NCBI GenBank assembly: GCA_001599815.1
Contig: BCIA01000002.1
Location: 1,371,831 to 1,435,830, forward strand
DNA length: 64,000 bases
Source of the DNA: Furcasterigmium furcatum
Lineage: Eukaryota > Ascomycota > Sordariomycetes > Glomerellales > Plectosphaerellaceae
Direction of reading: 5' to 3'
Below are positions 44,753 to 56,558 of the stretch, piece by piece. Every line of letters starts with the position of its first letter. Within the stretch, counting starts at the first letter, position 1. Below the pieces are notes generated by a model that saw only the letters and a program-made list of their open reading frames with translations, had not been told where the DNA came from and searched no databases. The position numbers and the translations under genes were made by a program.

Positions 44753-45574
44753 ATGCCTCCTACAATCATCCTCATCCGCCATGCGCAGGCGCTTCACAAT
44801 GTTGACAATAAGTCCGCCCCCTCTCACGCCCCCTTGCTCATCGTCTGACACTCGAGCACAAGACTACGCCCTGCGCGATCCAGAGCTCACCGAGCTCGGG
44901 AGAAACCAGTGCACGGACCTGAGAAAGAACCTCGCCAAGCGGTTCCGCGATGTGACTGCCGCCGAGGCGGCCATCGTCGTCAGCCCGATGAGGAGAACCA
45001 TAGAAACGACACAGCTCGCTCTCAGATGGCTGATAGACAAGGGCGTCCCCATCGAGGCGGATGCCCGCTGGCAAGGTATGCCCTTCCCCCCGAAAGACCG
45101 GGATAAACAAGACATCTCATCGGGTGTTGTGTAGAGAACTCGGCCAAGCCGTGTGACACGGGATCGCCCATCGATGCCCTCGAGAAGGAGTTCCCAACCG
45201 TCGACTTCAGCAAGGTCGACCCCGTCTACCCGGAGAAGAGATCGCCCGCCGGCGCCAAGTACGCATATACCCGCCAGGCAATTCTCGCGCGCGGCCGGTC
45301 GGGGCTCCAAGACCTGTACTCGCGCCCGGAGAAGTACATCTTCGTCGTGTCGCACTCCGGCTTCCTGCGGGTCGGCCTGACGGGGTGCTGGTGGCACAAC
45401 GCCGACTACAGGATCTTCGACCTGGAGCCCGCCGCCGTAGAGGGCGACGTGTCCGGCTTGAGGCAGTGGGAGTCCACGCTCACCGGCGGCATGGGCTGGT
45501 CGCGCACCGGGACGGTGATGCTCGGGTACGAGTTGCCAGACGACACCACGACGCGGGAGAGCGAGAACGAGTAG
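44753..45574 (+). CDS. Histidine phosphatase / phosphoglycerate mutase family protein
   Basis: Member of the RHG histidine-phosphatase superfamily, probably a small cytosolic phosphatase, not the glycolytic mutase. Exons 44753-44807, 44863-45075 and 45135-45574 give 235 aa. The nucleophile motif is RHAQALHN (His10) at the N-terminus, LRDPELTELG follows, the second phospho-binding Arg is in SPMRRTIET, and the C-terminal catalytic His is in FVVSHSGFLR. The first intron has no usable GT donor: the only join that keeps the frame starts with ATAAGT (see separate entry). Intron 2 is ordinary (GTATGC donor). It ends 18 bp before the stop of guf1 on the opposite strand, so the 3' UTRs must overlap. 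Confidence 0.88.
44808..44862 (+). other. Apparent AT-AG intron in the mutase-family gene
   Basis: Donor read as A|ATAAGT, acceptor CACAAG, branch CTGAC; 55 nt. Needed to join the catalytic RHAQALHNVD to NYALRDPELTELG in frame. Available GT dinucleotides give the wrong phase. The donor equals consensus GTAAGT with the first G changed to A. It could be a rare functional site, a real splice-site mutation, or an assembly error. Confidence 0.55.
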
Positions 45575-45592
45575 GGGGGTGGCTGTGGTGGA

Positions 45593-47791
45593 TCACTTCG
45601 CCAGGAAGCTCTGGAAGGCCGACTGGTCGATGACGACGTTGCCGACGGCGCGGAGGCGCTTCCTTCCGGCCTTTTGCTTCTCGAGAAGCTTGCGGCGCCG
45701 CGTGATGTCGCTCGCATGCAGCTTGGCCAGGACGTCCTTCCGGAACGGCTTGAGGGTCTCGCGGGCCACGATGCGCTTTCCGGCGGCTGCTTGAATGACG
45801 ACCTCTGCGCGGGGAGTTAGTCTCGTCCCGTGGCTGGTTTAGAACGGAGTATAGAAGAAGACTTACCAAACATCTGTCGGTCGACGTGCTCCTTGAACTT
45901 GGTGACCCACTGCCGGCCCAGCCGCTCGGCCTGCGACGTGTGCACGACCCTGGCGATGGCGTCGACGGGGGCCTTGTTGACCAGCAGCTGAAGCTTGGTC
46001 AGCTGGCTCTCGCGCCAGCCGGCGTCCTCGTAGTCCAGGGTGGCGTATCCCTTCGTCAGCCCCTTCAGCTTGCCGAATAAGTCGTCGACGAGCGCGGAGG
46101 CCGGGATGTCATAGACTAGAATGACCTGCGTCGTGTGGAAGAACTCGAGGCTCTTCTGCTCGCCGCGGATGCTCTCGCACAGCTCGATCACGCGGCCGAG
46201 ATACTCCTCGGGAACCGTAATGGTGGCCTTAACGTACAGCTCCGATGTCTTCGCGCCGCGCATGCGCGAGTCCTCCGGCGTGGGAAAATCGGCGGGGTTC
46301 TGGAAGATGTCCTCCGTGCCGTCCCTCCACTCGATCTTCGCCGGCACGGTGGGGTCCGTGATGATGATGCTGGCGCCGTGCTCCTGGCGCAGGCGGTCCT
46401 GGAACACGGAGCAGTGCAGGCTGCCCAGGAAGCCGAGGCGCCAGCCGGCGCCGAGGGCCTCGGAGTGGTCCTTCTGCATGGTCACGCTGCGGTCGTTCAG
46501 GGCCAGCTGGCCGATGCTGTCGGCGAGCTTGCTGTAGTCGCTCTGGTCGACGGGGAAGGCTGCGACGAAGACCATGGGCTTCGGCTCCTCGAAGCCCGGG
46601 TACATCTCGACCTTGTCCTCCATGCCGACGGTGGTGAAGGTGTCGCCGAGCTTGGCGTCCTGGATGCGCTTCATGCCCGGGTTGAAGTGGATGTAGCCGA
46701 CCTGGCCGGCACGGAGGACGCTCTGCGGCACAGCGAGGGGGTACTGGATGCCCACCTCGCCGACGGTGTACTTGTTCCCGGTGCCCATGGAGATGAGGTT
46801 ATCGCCGGCCTTGAGCTGGCCGTCGAAGACGCGGACTAGGAGGACGACGCCGCGGAAGTTGTCGTACCACGAGTCGACGAGGAGGAGGCGCAGGGGCTTG
46901 TTAACGTCGCCCTGGGGCGCGGGGATCTTTTTGACCACCGCGGGGAGGATGCTGGCGACGTTCTTGCCCGTCTTGGCGGAGACGAGCACGGCGTCCTCGG
47001 GCTTGAGCTCGAAGGTGGACTCCATCTGCTCGAGCACGCGGGGGACGTCTGCCGAGGGCATGTCGATCTTGTTGATGACGGGGACCAGGGCGAGGTCTTG
47101 CGCGAAGGCGAGGTGGAAGTTGGAGACGGTCTGGGCCTGGACGCCCTGGCTGGCGTCGGCGAGGAGCAGGGCGCCGCCGCAGCTGGCGTAGGATCGGGTC
47201 ACTTCGGCGCGGAAGTCGACGTGGCCGGGCGTGTCGACGAGATGGAGCAGGTAGTCCTCTCCTTCGTGGTTGTAGATCATGGTGCATGTCTGGGCCTTGA
47301 CGGTGATTCCGCGCTCGCGCTCGACGTCGAGTTTGTCCTGTCATGGAGCCGGGGTCAGCGCAACTTCCATCTTCCAGCCTGGGGAGAAAGGAGGCCTGTA
47401 CCAGAATCTGCTTGTTGCCGGCGCTTTTGGATATTGTCCCCGTGATCTCCAGGAGCCGATCGCTGAGTGTGCTCTTTCCATGGTCGATATGTGCCACAAT
47501 GCAGAAGTTCCGGTATCGTTCGATGGGGATCGCTGCAATCCGCCGTTCCAGCTCTGCGCGAGGGCCGTCGATGTGGTTCGCTTTTGCGGCAGCATGTCTC
47601 GGGGGTCCGCTCGAGTGGAATGATCGTGTCGCCTCCCTGTGGAAGGGGGTTTGCCTAGGCCTGGCCTGGGGCCGTTGGCAGGCTAGGTTCGGGGCCCGAC
47701 ATTGCGTCTGTCTGGTTCTCAAAGGGCCGATGTTGAGGCTCGAAAGGCGAGGTCGGACGAGGCGCACGCTGGCCCTCGATGAGCCGTACAT
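45593..47791 (-). CDS. guf1: Mitochondrial translation factor Guf1 (LepA/EF4)
   Basis: GTPase of the LepA/EF4 family that acts on mitochondrial ribosomes and supports faithful protein synthesis under suboptimal conditions. Exons 47791-47402, 47337-45867 and 45804-45593 give 690 aa. A long Arg/Ser-rich presequence covers about 1-80 (ATRSFHSSG). GTPase motifs: G1 AHIDHGKST (100-108), G2 ERERGIT, G3 VDTPGHVDF, G4 NKID, G5 VSAKTG. Then EF-II, EF-G III/V-like domains and the LepA-specific C-terminus, which spans the last exon (EVVIQAAAGKRIVARET, FRKDVLAKLHASDITRR, QSAFQSFLAK). Start set at the ATG at 47791; the frame opens at a TTG ten codons upstream with a stop before it. Stops of this gene and the mutase gene are 18 bp apart. 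Confidence 0.95.
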
Positions 47792-48320
47792 CGAGCTGGC
47801 CGGCCAATGGAAGCACCGCAAGACAGGTAGAGAGAAGCTTCACACTCAGGACATCTAGGCGGTAGTGTCAATCGACTTGCACTCCATGCCGTGAAGTTGT
47901 GATATGTACAGCAAGTAGTAATAAGAATGGTCGGTGTTGGGTCTAGGAACTGAGAGCTCCATCGAAAACTTTCTGGGAGACGCGTGGGGAGCTGCTTAAC
48001 CGCGTTCAAAGGTAAAAATATGCAATTATCCACCAACTGTCCCCCTTTCCCCCTGACGGCCCCCTAATGGCCCCCTGATGACCGACCTCTCCTGGCTTGG
48101 GTATCGATTCTGATTCTCGCTCGCTGTAGCTCATCTCATCTATACATGATCCCGTAACTCTGAGTCTGAGTAGTATGTAGTATGCTCTCGCTTCTCCCCT
48201 AACAATGCAAAGACACCGCCGCCCGCACACTTCACCTGCACCTTTCCCCAATGGTGGCTCACTCACCACACGACGATAGATAGTCGTCATAGTATATCTC
48301 GACAGTTCATCATTACCCCC
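47792..48320. other. Intergenic region, guf1 start to MIT gene stop
   Basis: 529 bp between tandem minus-strand genes: the guf1 promoter plus the MIT gene 3' UTR. Nothing else seen. Confidence 0.4.
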
Positions 48321-51300
48321 TCAAGTCACAACCCATTCAGTGCTCCTCTTGATGAACTTGTCCAGTAAGATGCCGACATCCGAAAGGACGAAGCGGCAGA
48401 TGTAGAAGCCGAAGAACTCGGCCGCATGGCGCGTGCACAGCTCGAGACCGACTTGTGTCTTGTCGGCATGCCGAAGGCCCGGGTCTTCTACTTGACGCGC
48501 GATTTGATCTGTCACACGGGTTAGCGATCGTGGACCCTAGCCGCCCAGAGCCGGATGTGCTTACCTATAGCCTGCGCGGCATCGAACAGCCGGGCTAGTG
48601 ATCCCATGTAATGCGCGTTCGGTCCGGTAAAGCTGGCGCTCGTGACGTCTCGTTTCGTGGGCCGACTCGTGGGATGGGCCGTCATCGGCAGCGTATCGAC
48701 CGTGGGCGACTCCTTGCCGCTCTCCGCCAGGTTGTTTTTCAGGCTGTACGCGTTGGACAGCCCGGCGCCGGAGTTCTTCGACCGCAGCCGGCGCCACGAG
48801 AAGGATGACTTGCCCGATATGCTCGCCGACCGCGGAACATTGACGGGGGCATCGGCATCGGCCGGGTTGGACGCCTCCTTAAACAGCGTTCCGGACCCTT
48901 GGACGCCGACCTCCACCCCGAGCTTCCGGGTGAGCGTGGACTGCACCTGCTCCAATATGCCCTCCAGGGACTGCATCTCCTCCAGGACGGCATCGGCGTC
49001 GCAGGTGTCGACCTTTGCGAGCTTCAGGAGCGCTGCAGTGAGGTAGTCGCACGTAGAGATCTTGTCCTCCACATTCCGCAGCTTGACGCCCTTGACCTTC
49101 CACACCTCCCTGGGAACGAACAGTTTATTGCTGAGATAACCGCCGCGCGGATGTACCAGAGTCTGGAAGAGGCAGCGCATGAGCCAGAACGGACGCAGCA
49201 TATCGTCGTTCGGACAAGGCTCCAGAGGCGCCGGCACATCGGAGAGAAGAGAGCTGGGCGAACCAGGGCTGTTCGGCGCATGGAAGGTGTCGTCGAATAA
49301 GTGCAGCCCGCCAGCCGCGCCGCCCTTGGAGCCGAAAGCTGCGGCCAGCGGCGTTGGCATGGGTGGCATTGCGGGTAACCTGGAGTTGGCGTTAAAGCCG
49401 CTGCTCAGGGGCGTTCCCGGAGACAGATCCGATGCTTCATCAAGATGAGAAATCGACATGTTCCGGCTTCGCAAGCTTCTGAGACTGGAAGACGAGTAGT
49501 TCTTCCTCAGGGTGGGCGGGAACACGACCGGCGAGCTGGTCCGGCTGTCCGACGCATCTTCGGCTGCCGCTGAATCTGGCACCGGGGATTGTGTCGACAG
49601 GGGCGGCTGCGTGGTGGTAGGACTGATGGTGCTGTCGCCTGACTGCCGTTTCTTTGAGGCACGGATAGTTGGCTCGTTCAAGTCGGATGCATTGCGATCG
49701 AGCTCTGCCTCATCCGCCGGGATCTGCGACAACTGCGAGGTTGCGCCGAATCTACCGCCAAACTTGCCCGTCTCGATTTTGAGCTGCTTCGGGTTCTGCC
49801 CTGAGAGTCGTCGGCTCCTGACGCTCTGGCCGCCGCCAGGCGATTGGGTTCGGGGTGCTGCCATACCAGGTTTCGGGGGAACCTGGGGCAAGGCGTGCGA
49901 TGGCGGCGGGGCGGGCGGTTCGGACATCTTTGACAGAGAGGCCATCGGCTCAATGACCGTCGCAAGCGTGGTAGCTGTCGTCGGAGGGTTGGAGCCCTGA
50001 GAACTGTGCCATGTCCGACTGGTAAATCCGCTGGAGTCTGATTCTCTCGGAAGAGTCCTGGACGGTGCCCTCCCAAAGTCATCGGCCGCAAGGCTCCGGG
50101 TCATCTCCTCCAAGATGCGCTCCTCATCCTCGGAGGAGCCGTCATCGTAGAAGTCTGCCACCATGGTGGCGGAGTCCTTTCGAAGCTTCGCCCTTTGGGC
50201 TTCTTCGAAAACCTCTCGTTCCGTCTCTCTCACCCGCTCCTTCGCAAGGTGAACCCTATGCATCGCTCGTGCGACCACGTCCTCTTCGATCGGACTGTCC
50301 ACACGGGGCCCGTAGTTGCTGTCCATAGGTTCATACCCGTCGTCGTATGCGGCTTCAACGGCGGCGTCCAAAGCAGCGTCGAACTCGGCTTCAGTCGCGC
50401 CGCTCGCCGCCCGGATATGCTTTCGTCTGACATTGAACGAGGTGCGAGAATGTACAGACGACCCAGAGGAGCTGCAAGATTCGTCGATGGGGTCGAGCCA
50501 CGAGTTGGACTCTCGACTCGGTGCTCGTCCATGGCCATGTGCCGAGTCAACACGCTGAGTGGGCATGGAGAAATCTGATCGAACAGCTGCCTCTGGGCTC
50601 GCGGGACCACCCTCGGCCTTTGGTGGCGAGACTGGTCGTCGGGGCGAAAGAGGTGGCGGCATATATGAGTCGGCGGTCGGGCGCTGGAATATCAGATGAT
50701 CCTCAACCAGGTGTTCTCTGGATCGGGAGAAGGATGACTGCAGGGGGTGCTGCTTGTACGCGTTATGTGGCAAGCCGTGGCCCAGGTCAGCGTTTGTGTT
50801 CCCCCTCCTGGCGCCGTAGTTGTGCTGCTGAGGCTCATACTGGTCCATCCCCAGTCGAGGCGTACCGCGGCCATCGTTTCTTGTGATACGAGTCAGGGTT
50901 GCCGTCTCAATAATGGCTGGCTCGTCCGTCTCGTCGTCTTCCACGGAGATGACGGGTCCCGGCCGCAGACCCAGGCTCTCTGGCCTGGCCGGAAGCGCCT
51001 TGCCGTCCCCTGCGCGGAGCGATCCCATCTGATCAAGCTCATCAATCCTGCTGGTGTAGGTTTGTCTCTGCGGGGGTGTGAGCGGTGAGCTGTCACGAGA
51101 GATGATGCACCTCGACTTACGATGGCCTCCAACTTCCGCTTGTCCTCCTCCGTCGACGTTCTCACGAGGACCTGGGCCAGCAAATCACACGCCTCGGCAT
51201 ACGACTGCCGCGCCCCTTCGAAGTTCTGCGCATTGTCGAGCTGGACGGCGGTGTTCGCACGCTGCAGCGCCCGGGAGAGCATTGCTTTTTGCGAGGGTGG

Positions 51301-52347
51301 CTTGCCGCCCCTATCCCTTGCCTTGGAGGACGTCGAATCCGCACTCCCTTTGGCGTTCTGGGAGCGGTTGCGGGAGTGGCCCCTAGCCACGTACGCTTCA
51401 GCTCCTCGTTCGTAGGGCATGTTGGACGGTCCAGCGTCTGAGGATTCCTGCCACGTCTGGGGCTCTGTGACAGGATCCTGGGCGGTCGATATGCTCGATT
51501 GAGCAGGTGCCTGGACTGCTTCTGGCGCTGGCGCCACGTTATCGGGCCTGGAGGGGGATTTGTTCCACGCGCTTCTGAGGGGTCCAAAGTCCTGTCGAAT
51601 CGAGTCCTGCAGCGAGGAGAATGTTTCGAGGGGTGGGAGGCCGATATGCGGTGCGTTCTCGCGCGTCGCAGGCTGGGACCGCGACCCGGTGTCTTGGGCG
51701 AGGAGAGCGGCGGCGTCGATGGATGCCGATCGGCGGGGGTTCTTTCGGAGCTTCCGAGGTGAGTGGTCAATTGAGGGCTGCTGGCTGGAATGTTCAAGCC
51801 ACGTTCCGGCGTCGATGCTGAGGCGATGGGCGGAGCGAGCGGACCTCCGGTGCGCGGACGAGTTCTTGCTCGAAGATGTCGAAGCGGACCAGCGGTTCAG
51901 GAGGCGGGCGGGCTCGTTCGAGGGGCCAGCGCTGCTCGATCGTGAATGTGACCGGCGGGGGAGTAGATGGTTTGTCGCGCCGCTCACCGGCTTGGCGGGA
52001 GCGTTCGAACGGAGCCCCGAGGCATCGAAGTCAGGCGGTACGCGCGCAGATTGGACGAGATGGGGCGGTGGGAGGAGAGAGCTCGTTCGGGGGAGGGGAG
52101 TCGGTGAAGGGGTCGCCCTCGTCCTGAGGCTGATGGGAGGCGCCGGAGCAGGCCGTCGGGGGCCGTGGGCTGGTGGTTGATGGTACTGCTGCTGCTGCTG
52201 GTGGTAGTAATGGTGATGGTGGTACGACGACGACGAGTGGCTGTCCGCGGCGGAGTTGTTGGGGTGAGTCGAGGCGGTCGTGAACTGGTCGGCCGGACTC
52301 AGGAATCGCGACGGGTCGGAAGAGTCGTGATATGGGGTGGGCATCAT
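48321..52347 (-). CDS. Large MIT-domain protein
   Basis: Fungal protein with one microtubule-interacting-and-trafficking (MIT) domain; MIT three-helix bundles commonly bind ESCRT-III tails, so a role in membrane trafficking is likely but not shown. Exons 52347-51121, 51067-48565 and 48508-48321 give 1305 aa. The N-terminal 340 residues are disordered, with His/Gln/Tyr runs and many Ser/Arg. The MIT domain is about 350-428 (AMLSRALQRANTAVQLDNA, YAEACDLLAQVL, EEDKRKLEAIRQTYTSRI) and is split by the first intron. A long disordered middle (430-1050) with a charged helix (RVRETEREVFEEAQRAKL) leads to a conserved globular C-terminus (about 1055-1305: RPFWLMRCLFQTLVHPRG, YLSNKLFVPREVW, RLFDAAQAIG, LCTRHAAEFFGFYICRF). 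Confidence 0.88.
52186..52200 (-). repeat. CAG/CTG run in MIT gene
   Basis: Five CTG units on the + strand, encoding polyglutamine within the His/Gln/Tyr-rich N-terminus of the MIT protein. Confidence 0.6.
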
Positions 52348-53605
52348 GTGCGCCGGCGCAAACCACTGCTAGCACAGTCCAGTCTCGCTCGCAGCCTATC
52401 TCCAGGGGCTGCTTTGCTGTCTAGGTCCACATAGGTAGGTCGACAGAGACACAATGCGTGCCACTATCTCTTGCTGGCTCGCTCGCGCGTGGGGTTGGTC
52501 GACCGTGTGTCCCTCGTTTAGGGGTATGAAACAATTAGGCTAGTGTCTCCCCTATTCCCCTTGGTGGGCAAGTGGGTGATCTTTGGCCTTTTCGGGCCAT
52601 CGGGGCCGGTTGTGGCGGAACGTTATTCCGCTGGCCGCCCCAGCCCCTGGCGCCAACGGGCCCAGCTCAGGGGTCAGCTTCTGCACGTGACACCGTTTCA
52701 GGGGCTCGGCTCAGCATGAACCGGCCGGACATGATGACTTGCATGGAACTTCCAGTGTCATGACCGACAGGCTGGGTCCTGTCTCCCGGCCGAAACCCGG
52801 TCGTTTCCAAATACCGGTAAACCGCTTCTCGATTCATTTCAATTGTTTTCATTGACTGAGCTGACGTCCAGCACCTACAAGCAATCAATGACAGCTGCCG
52901 ACATATTTTACCATGTAAATGCTCTCGGGACGGAGGGCCAGATAGGACATATCCATATCAAGGGAGTCAGTCAATAGAAACAGGGCCTCATTGAATGACA
53001 GAAACGTCATAAATAGGAGCCAACTATAAATAAACTTGCAAAAAGGGAGATCAGAGGTTCAAAACTGCAAAAGGGTTCGGAGCTTCGAGGCTCCTACGTC
53101 CCTGGCGCGTTTCAAACTGACAACCTCTGAGGTTGTTGCTGTGTGTTGAGGTTGTCGTATTGAATTCGGTATAAGCTGTGTTAACCAGTCGATCCACAAC
53201 CAATACCGCTTGACCTGAACACCTTCCAACAGTGCCGCCACGGTTTTGATACCAGAACTCGCTGTACCTTGGGTTATATACCTCAGCAGTAAGGCCCAGG
53301 CTCGGGTTCTTACAGTGCAGCCAGGAGTTGCACACACCGCGACCGCTGGCTCTAGCGAAAGAACACAGGCAAGTACAGATATTCAGGCGTCTTCTGTGCC
53401 ATCACCGCACTGAACACTGTTTGCAGCTCGTCTTTTATTCAAAGAAAATGCCGAATCGTCAATGCTTCTGCCAACGACATGTCACTTTCTGGATCCCCAT
53501 CCTATCAATGCATTTCAGTATAATTCATAACCATCGTCTTCACCATATCCTCTCGTGGGCTATCTGTGTGCTGTCATTCCCGATTTCTCCCCATGTTTCT
53601 TCTGG
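52348..53605. other. 1.26 kb intergenic region
   Basis: Between the MIT gene start and the Pth11-like stop. 52830-53060 is AT-rich. A 17-bp perfect palindrome lies at 53120-53136. Two overlapping minus-strand open frames of about 95 codons end at 53051 and 53059; the first includes Cys/Trp-rich text (CNSWLHCKN, SEFWYQNRGG) that looks protein-like, but neither has an ATG start, so no gene is called. Confidence 0.4.
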
Positions 53606-54908
53606 CTACGGTTGCCTGCCAGCCCGCGTGTCCATCTCGATTGCCTCGCCGTATCCTGGGTACTCGCTGTTCGCACCATATTCGACGGTGACCTGATGCG
53701 TCTGCCTGATGCCCTTTCGAGACTGGCCGTTGGGCAGGATACTCGTCTCGCTGTCGTTGTCGCCCTTCGCGACGACCGAAGCCTCGGCCACGTTACTGGA
53801 CATGCCGCCGTGGAATTTGCTCTGGTCGTTTGACCGAAGATACCCATTGGCCGTGGGACCCTTGGAGCCGTAGCGCTTCTTTACGTCGCGGAACAGGACT
53901 CGGAGGACGGGGATCGATGCGGCGACGATCGTGGCATTGGGCTCGGCCGGAATCCAGATGCTGAGGTCCGCAAGGCGATAAGAGACTGCGAGGGGGTGCC
54001 AATGTTAGCCGATAGAGAATCAAGTGTGCAGTAGGCATTGTCTTACACTCGGGACCGGTAATGGTGGTTACACGATAAGACTGGACGGCGGTCGAGATGG
54101 CGACACATCCGGCACTGTTGCAGCGAGATGTCAGCGACAACTTGACCAGGTTCGGAGATGCACACGTACAAAATTCCGAGGCTCATAGCCACGGCGACGC
54201 CGATCTTTTCACGGCGGTCCATCTGGAGGTTCCAGACGATGTATATCGGGATCGTAGCCAGGATGAAATCACTGGCCGCAGAGATGCCTGTGCGAGGACG
54301 CGCCCATGTCAGATTCCGCGCCGATCAACGGGGTCAGTGATATTCGCCGACTCACTTGATCCGACCATGTACATCTGGATTCCGCTGTTGTAGTCCCAGC
54401 ACGGATAAATGTGATACGGCCCTTCACCCTGACCGCAGGGCGCCTTCCACACGAGGATCGCGTGCGTCAGACAGGTGAGGTCCATGACGACAGCGATGGC
54501 GATAATAACCCATCGCAGCCATCCGTTCGTGAACCGCAGCAGGGTCAGGGCGAAGGAGGTTTTGGAAAAGGCCAACGCCATCTTCATCGTCGAGTCGGAC
54601 GCCAGGTTGACCGGGGAGATGACCTCGCCCCCGAGAGCAGTGATGAGGTAGCCGTTCTTGAAGATGAAGGTCTGCATTCCGAGGGACGACATCAGGAAGC
54701 ACCAGCCGATGATGAGAAGATAGTCATCCCACCACATCTGCCTCGTGCGGACTGCTCGGCAGTATAATCGAAGGGCGAGGAAGGTGCCTGAGATGGTGAT
54801 CATCGGCCATGTCGAGCAGAGGACTCTGTACGCCAGGGAAGGGTCCCCCGAGGGCATGGGGAACATCATCTCTGGCGGGATGTCGGTGGGTATCTCGTTG
54901 CCCGACAT
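53606..54908 (-). CDS. Pth11-like integral membrane protein (fungal rhodopsin-like domain)
   Basis: Seven-transmembrane protein of the large Pth11-related family; Magnaporthe Pth11 senses surface cues, but most members are uncharacterised. Exons 54908-54356, 54287-54170, 54114-54047 and 53985-53606 give 372 aa. Start at the ATG 54908 (MSGNEIPTD); the frame begins earlier only at a TTG. No CFEM domain precedes the membrane part. Family marks: LALRLYCR and the WWDDYLLIIGW block after TM2, CTLTAL-like FALTLLRF, GKAPCGQ-like WKAPCGQGEG with CWDYN, SDFILATIPIYIVWNLQM in TM5-6 and LADLSIWIPAEPNATIVAASIPVLR in TM7. The cytoplasmic tail (about 275-372) is hydrophilic. Divergent from the FAD-linked oxidase. 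Confidence 0.9.
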
Positions 54909-56558
54909 GGTTGGCGGTTTAACCAGCAAGCAGACGACAGCAAGCAAGAGTCGAGCGAGCGAGAATCAAAGAATGTTGCAAGGGGGAAGTGACGATCTGA
55001 CCTGGGATCCAAGAGGTGAGCACGAACTCAAAGTCTTATTTTCTGGGGGACCGTTTTCTGCTCCCGGCCCCCTTCTTCTTGGTGAAAAGGAGCAGGAGAC
55101 AAGTGGCAAGGATCGGCCATCATGCGTGCAGTCCGATGTATCAACATGCAGCATGGCAGCATCGGACCGGTTAGGAATTCAGGACCTCTGGTTGTACATA
55201 CGGCCAGGGCCCCGACCATCCACGGCACAGCGTGTCCCAGTTTACCAGGGTTGACAAGCTGTCCCGTCCTTCGGGAGGATTCGAGGTCGTCGGCGCTATC
55301 TTCGAGGGATCCAATGAAGGTGCGAGATGTCTCGTCATTATGGGGATCTCGGTCCAAAAGTTCCTTACCAAAAAATGAATCTCGGAGGCCTTTACAGCGA
55401 GCCGGTACCAGTGAGTACATGTACATAAGTATGCATGTTGATACGTTTACGCACGCGTGTCGTTCCGTACTTGGCTCCAATCGAATCTGTGCGTGAGTTC
55501 TCGAAATGATATGCTCAGGGATCCTTGTTACCGGATCGGCTATCAGAAGCTGTGTTCGACGTTGTTGAAGGGAGCCTGCGAGGCAAAAGAACCTCTTGGC
55601 AGGGGGCGCGGCCCAGATTTTGCCAGGGTTTTCGTCACCAAGCATGCGACGTTGAGGCACAGCAGGGAGGACCAATCCGCCTTTGCTGATGACAGCCTCA
55701 ACTTCTGGTGGTGCCCAGGAGAACCGCATGCAATTTGTGTTGGTGGCCCACTGCTGTCTATCTTGGCGCATACGGTGGCCCAGAGTACTGGTAAGGGGCC
55801 ATACTTTTGATCTGTAACCCCGAAGGCTTCCCTTCACTTCAACGCAAGTTACCTAGATATGGTGATACCCCGGATCTCCTTTTAGTTCGGTGCATTCGCC
55901 CGTGACAGCTCGCTACTCGAAGTCAGGACGGGGTCAGAACAGACTCACAGATTCGCCTCTGGGACTAGCAAGGACAGCCTTGCCAGAGGGACTTGGGTTT
56001 GTTACCGAAAACCGCAAGAGATCAGCCTGGCTTTTATCCACTCTACCAAAGATCCTCCGCCCCCTGCCGGGTACCCTGGCTTGGCCGAGTGGCCCGGGTC
56101 ATCTGGAAGATTCCCCGGGGACCCCAGGGGCGCTCATTTGACTAGATTGATTGACCACCTGCCCTCGCGTAGGAAATGGGCATCTTCTGTTATGCTGGCA
56201 CTCCGTATCATGAATTCGGACAGCAGGTATTCCGTGAGCAGATCTAAACACATCATACTTGTACAAGTAGCAGTCGGGATAGTAGTTGAGCCCGAGTAGA
56301 CATGGATCGTGCTGCTGACACCTCGGTTGAGCCAATAACCCCTTCAGAGGAAATGAATATCGCCCTCTATCACGCCAGACTGGTCCACACTGCACGTGGT
56401 AACTGGGATTCACAACGACCAGTTGGTCTACATAAAACAGACTGCTTCCGCCACGAGCATTGTTGGTGCCGCCCGCACCTGGATTTTCTTCTTTCGAGTT
56501 CCAGCCGCCCACGGATTAATCCAAGTACCCTACTTTGGCTGTCAGATCTTGGCCCAAC
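54909..56558. promoter_or_regulatory. 1.65 kb divergent intergenic region, Pth11-like / FAD oxidase
   Basis: Holds two promoters. The 269-codon minus-strand frame at 55028-55837 has no recognisable domain and is not called. No TCACGAT copies were noticed here, unlike the spacer on the other side of the oxidase. Confidence 0.4.

Noticed and set aside
47791..47821. Longer guf1 start at 47821
   Set aside because: That codon is TTG and the frame is closed by a stop shortly upstream; the first ATG is at 47791.
55028..55837. 269-codon minus-strand frame in the receptor/oxidase spacer
   Set aside because: No recognisable motif, irregular composition, start and stop unsupported.
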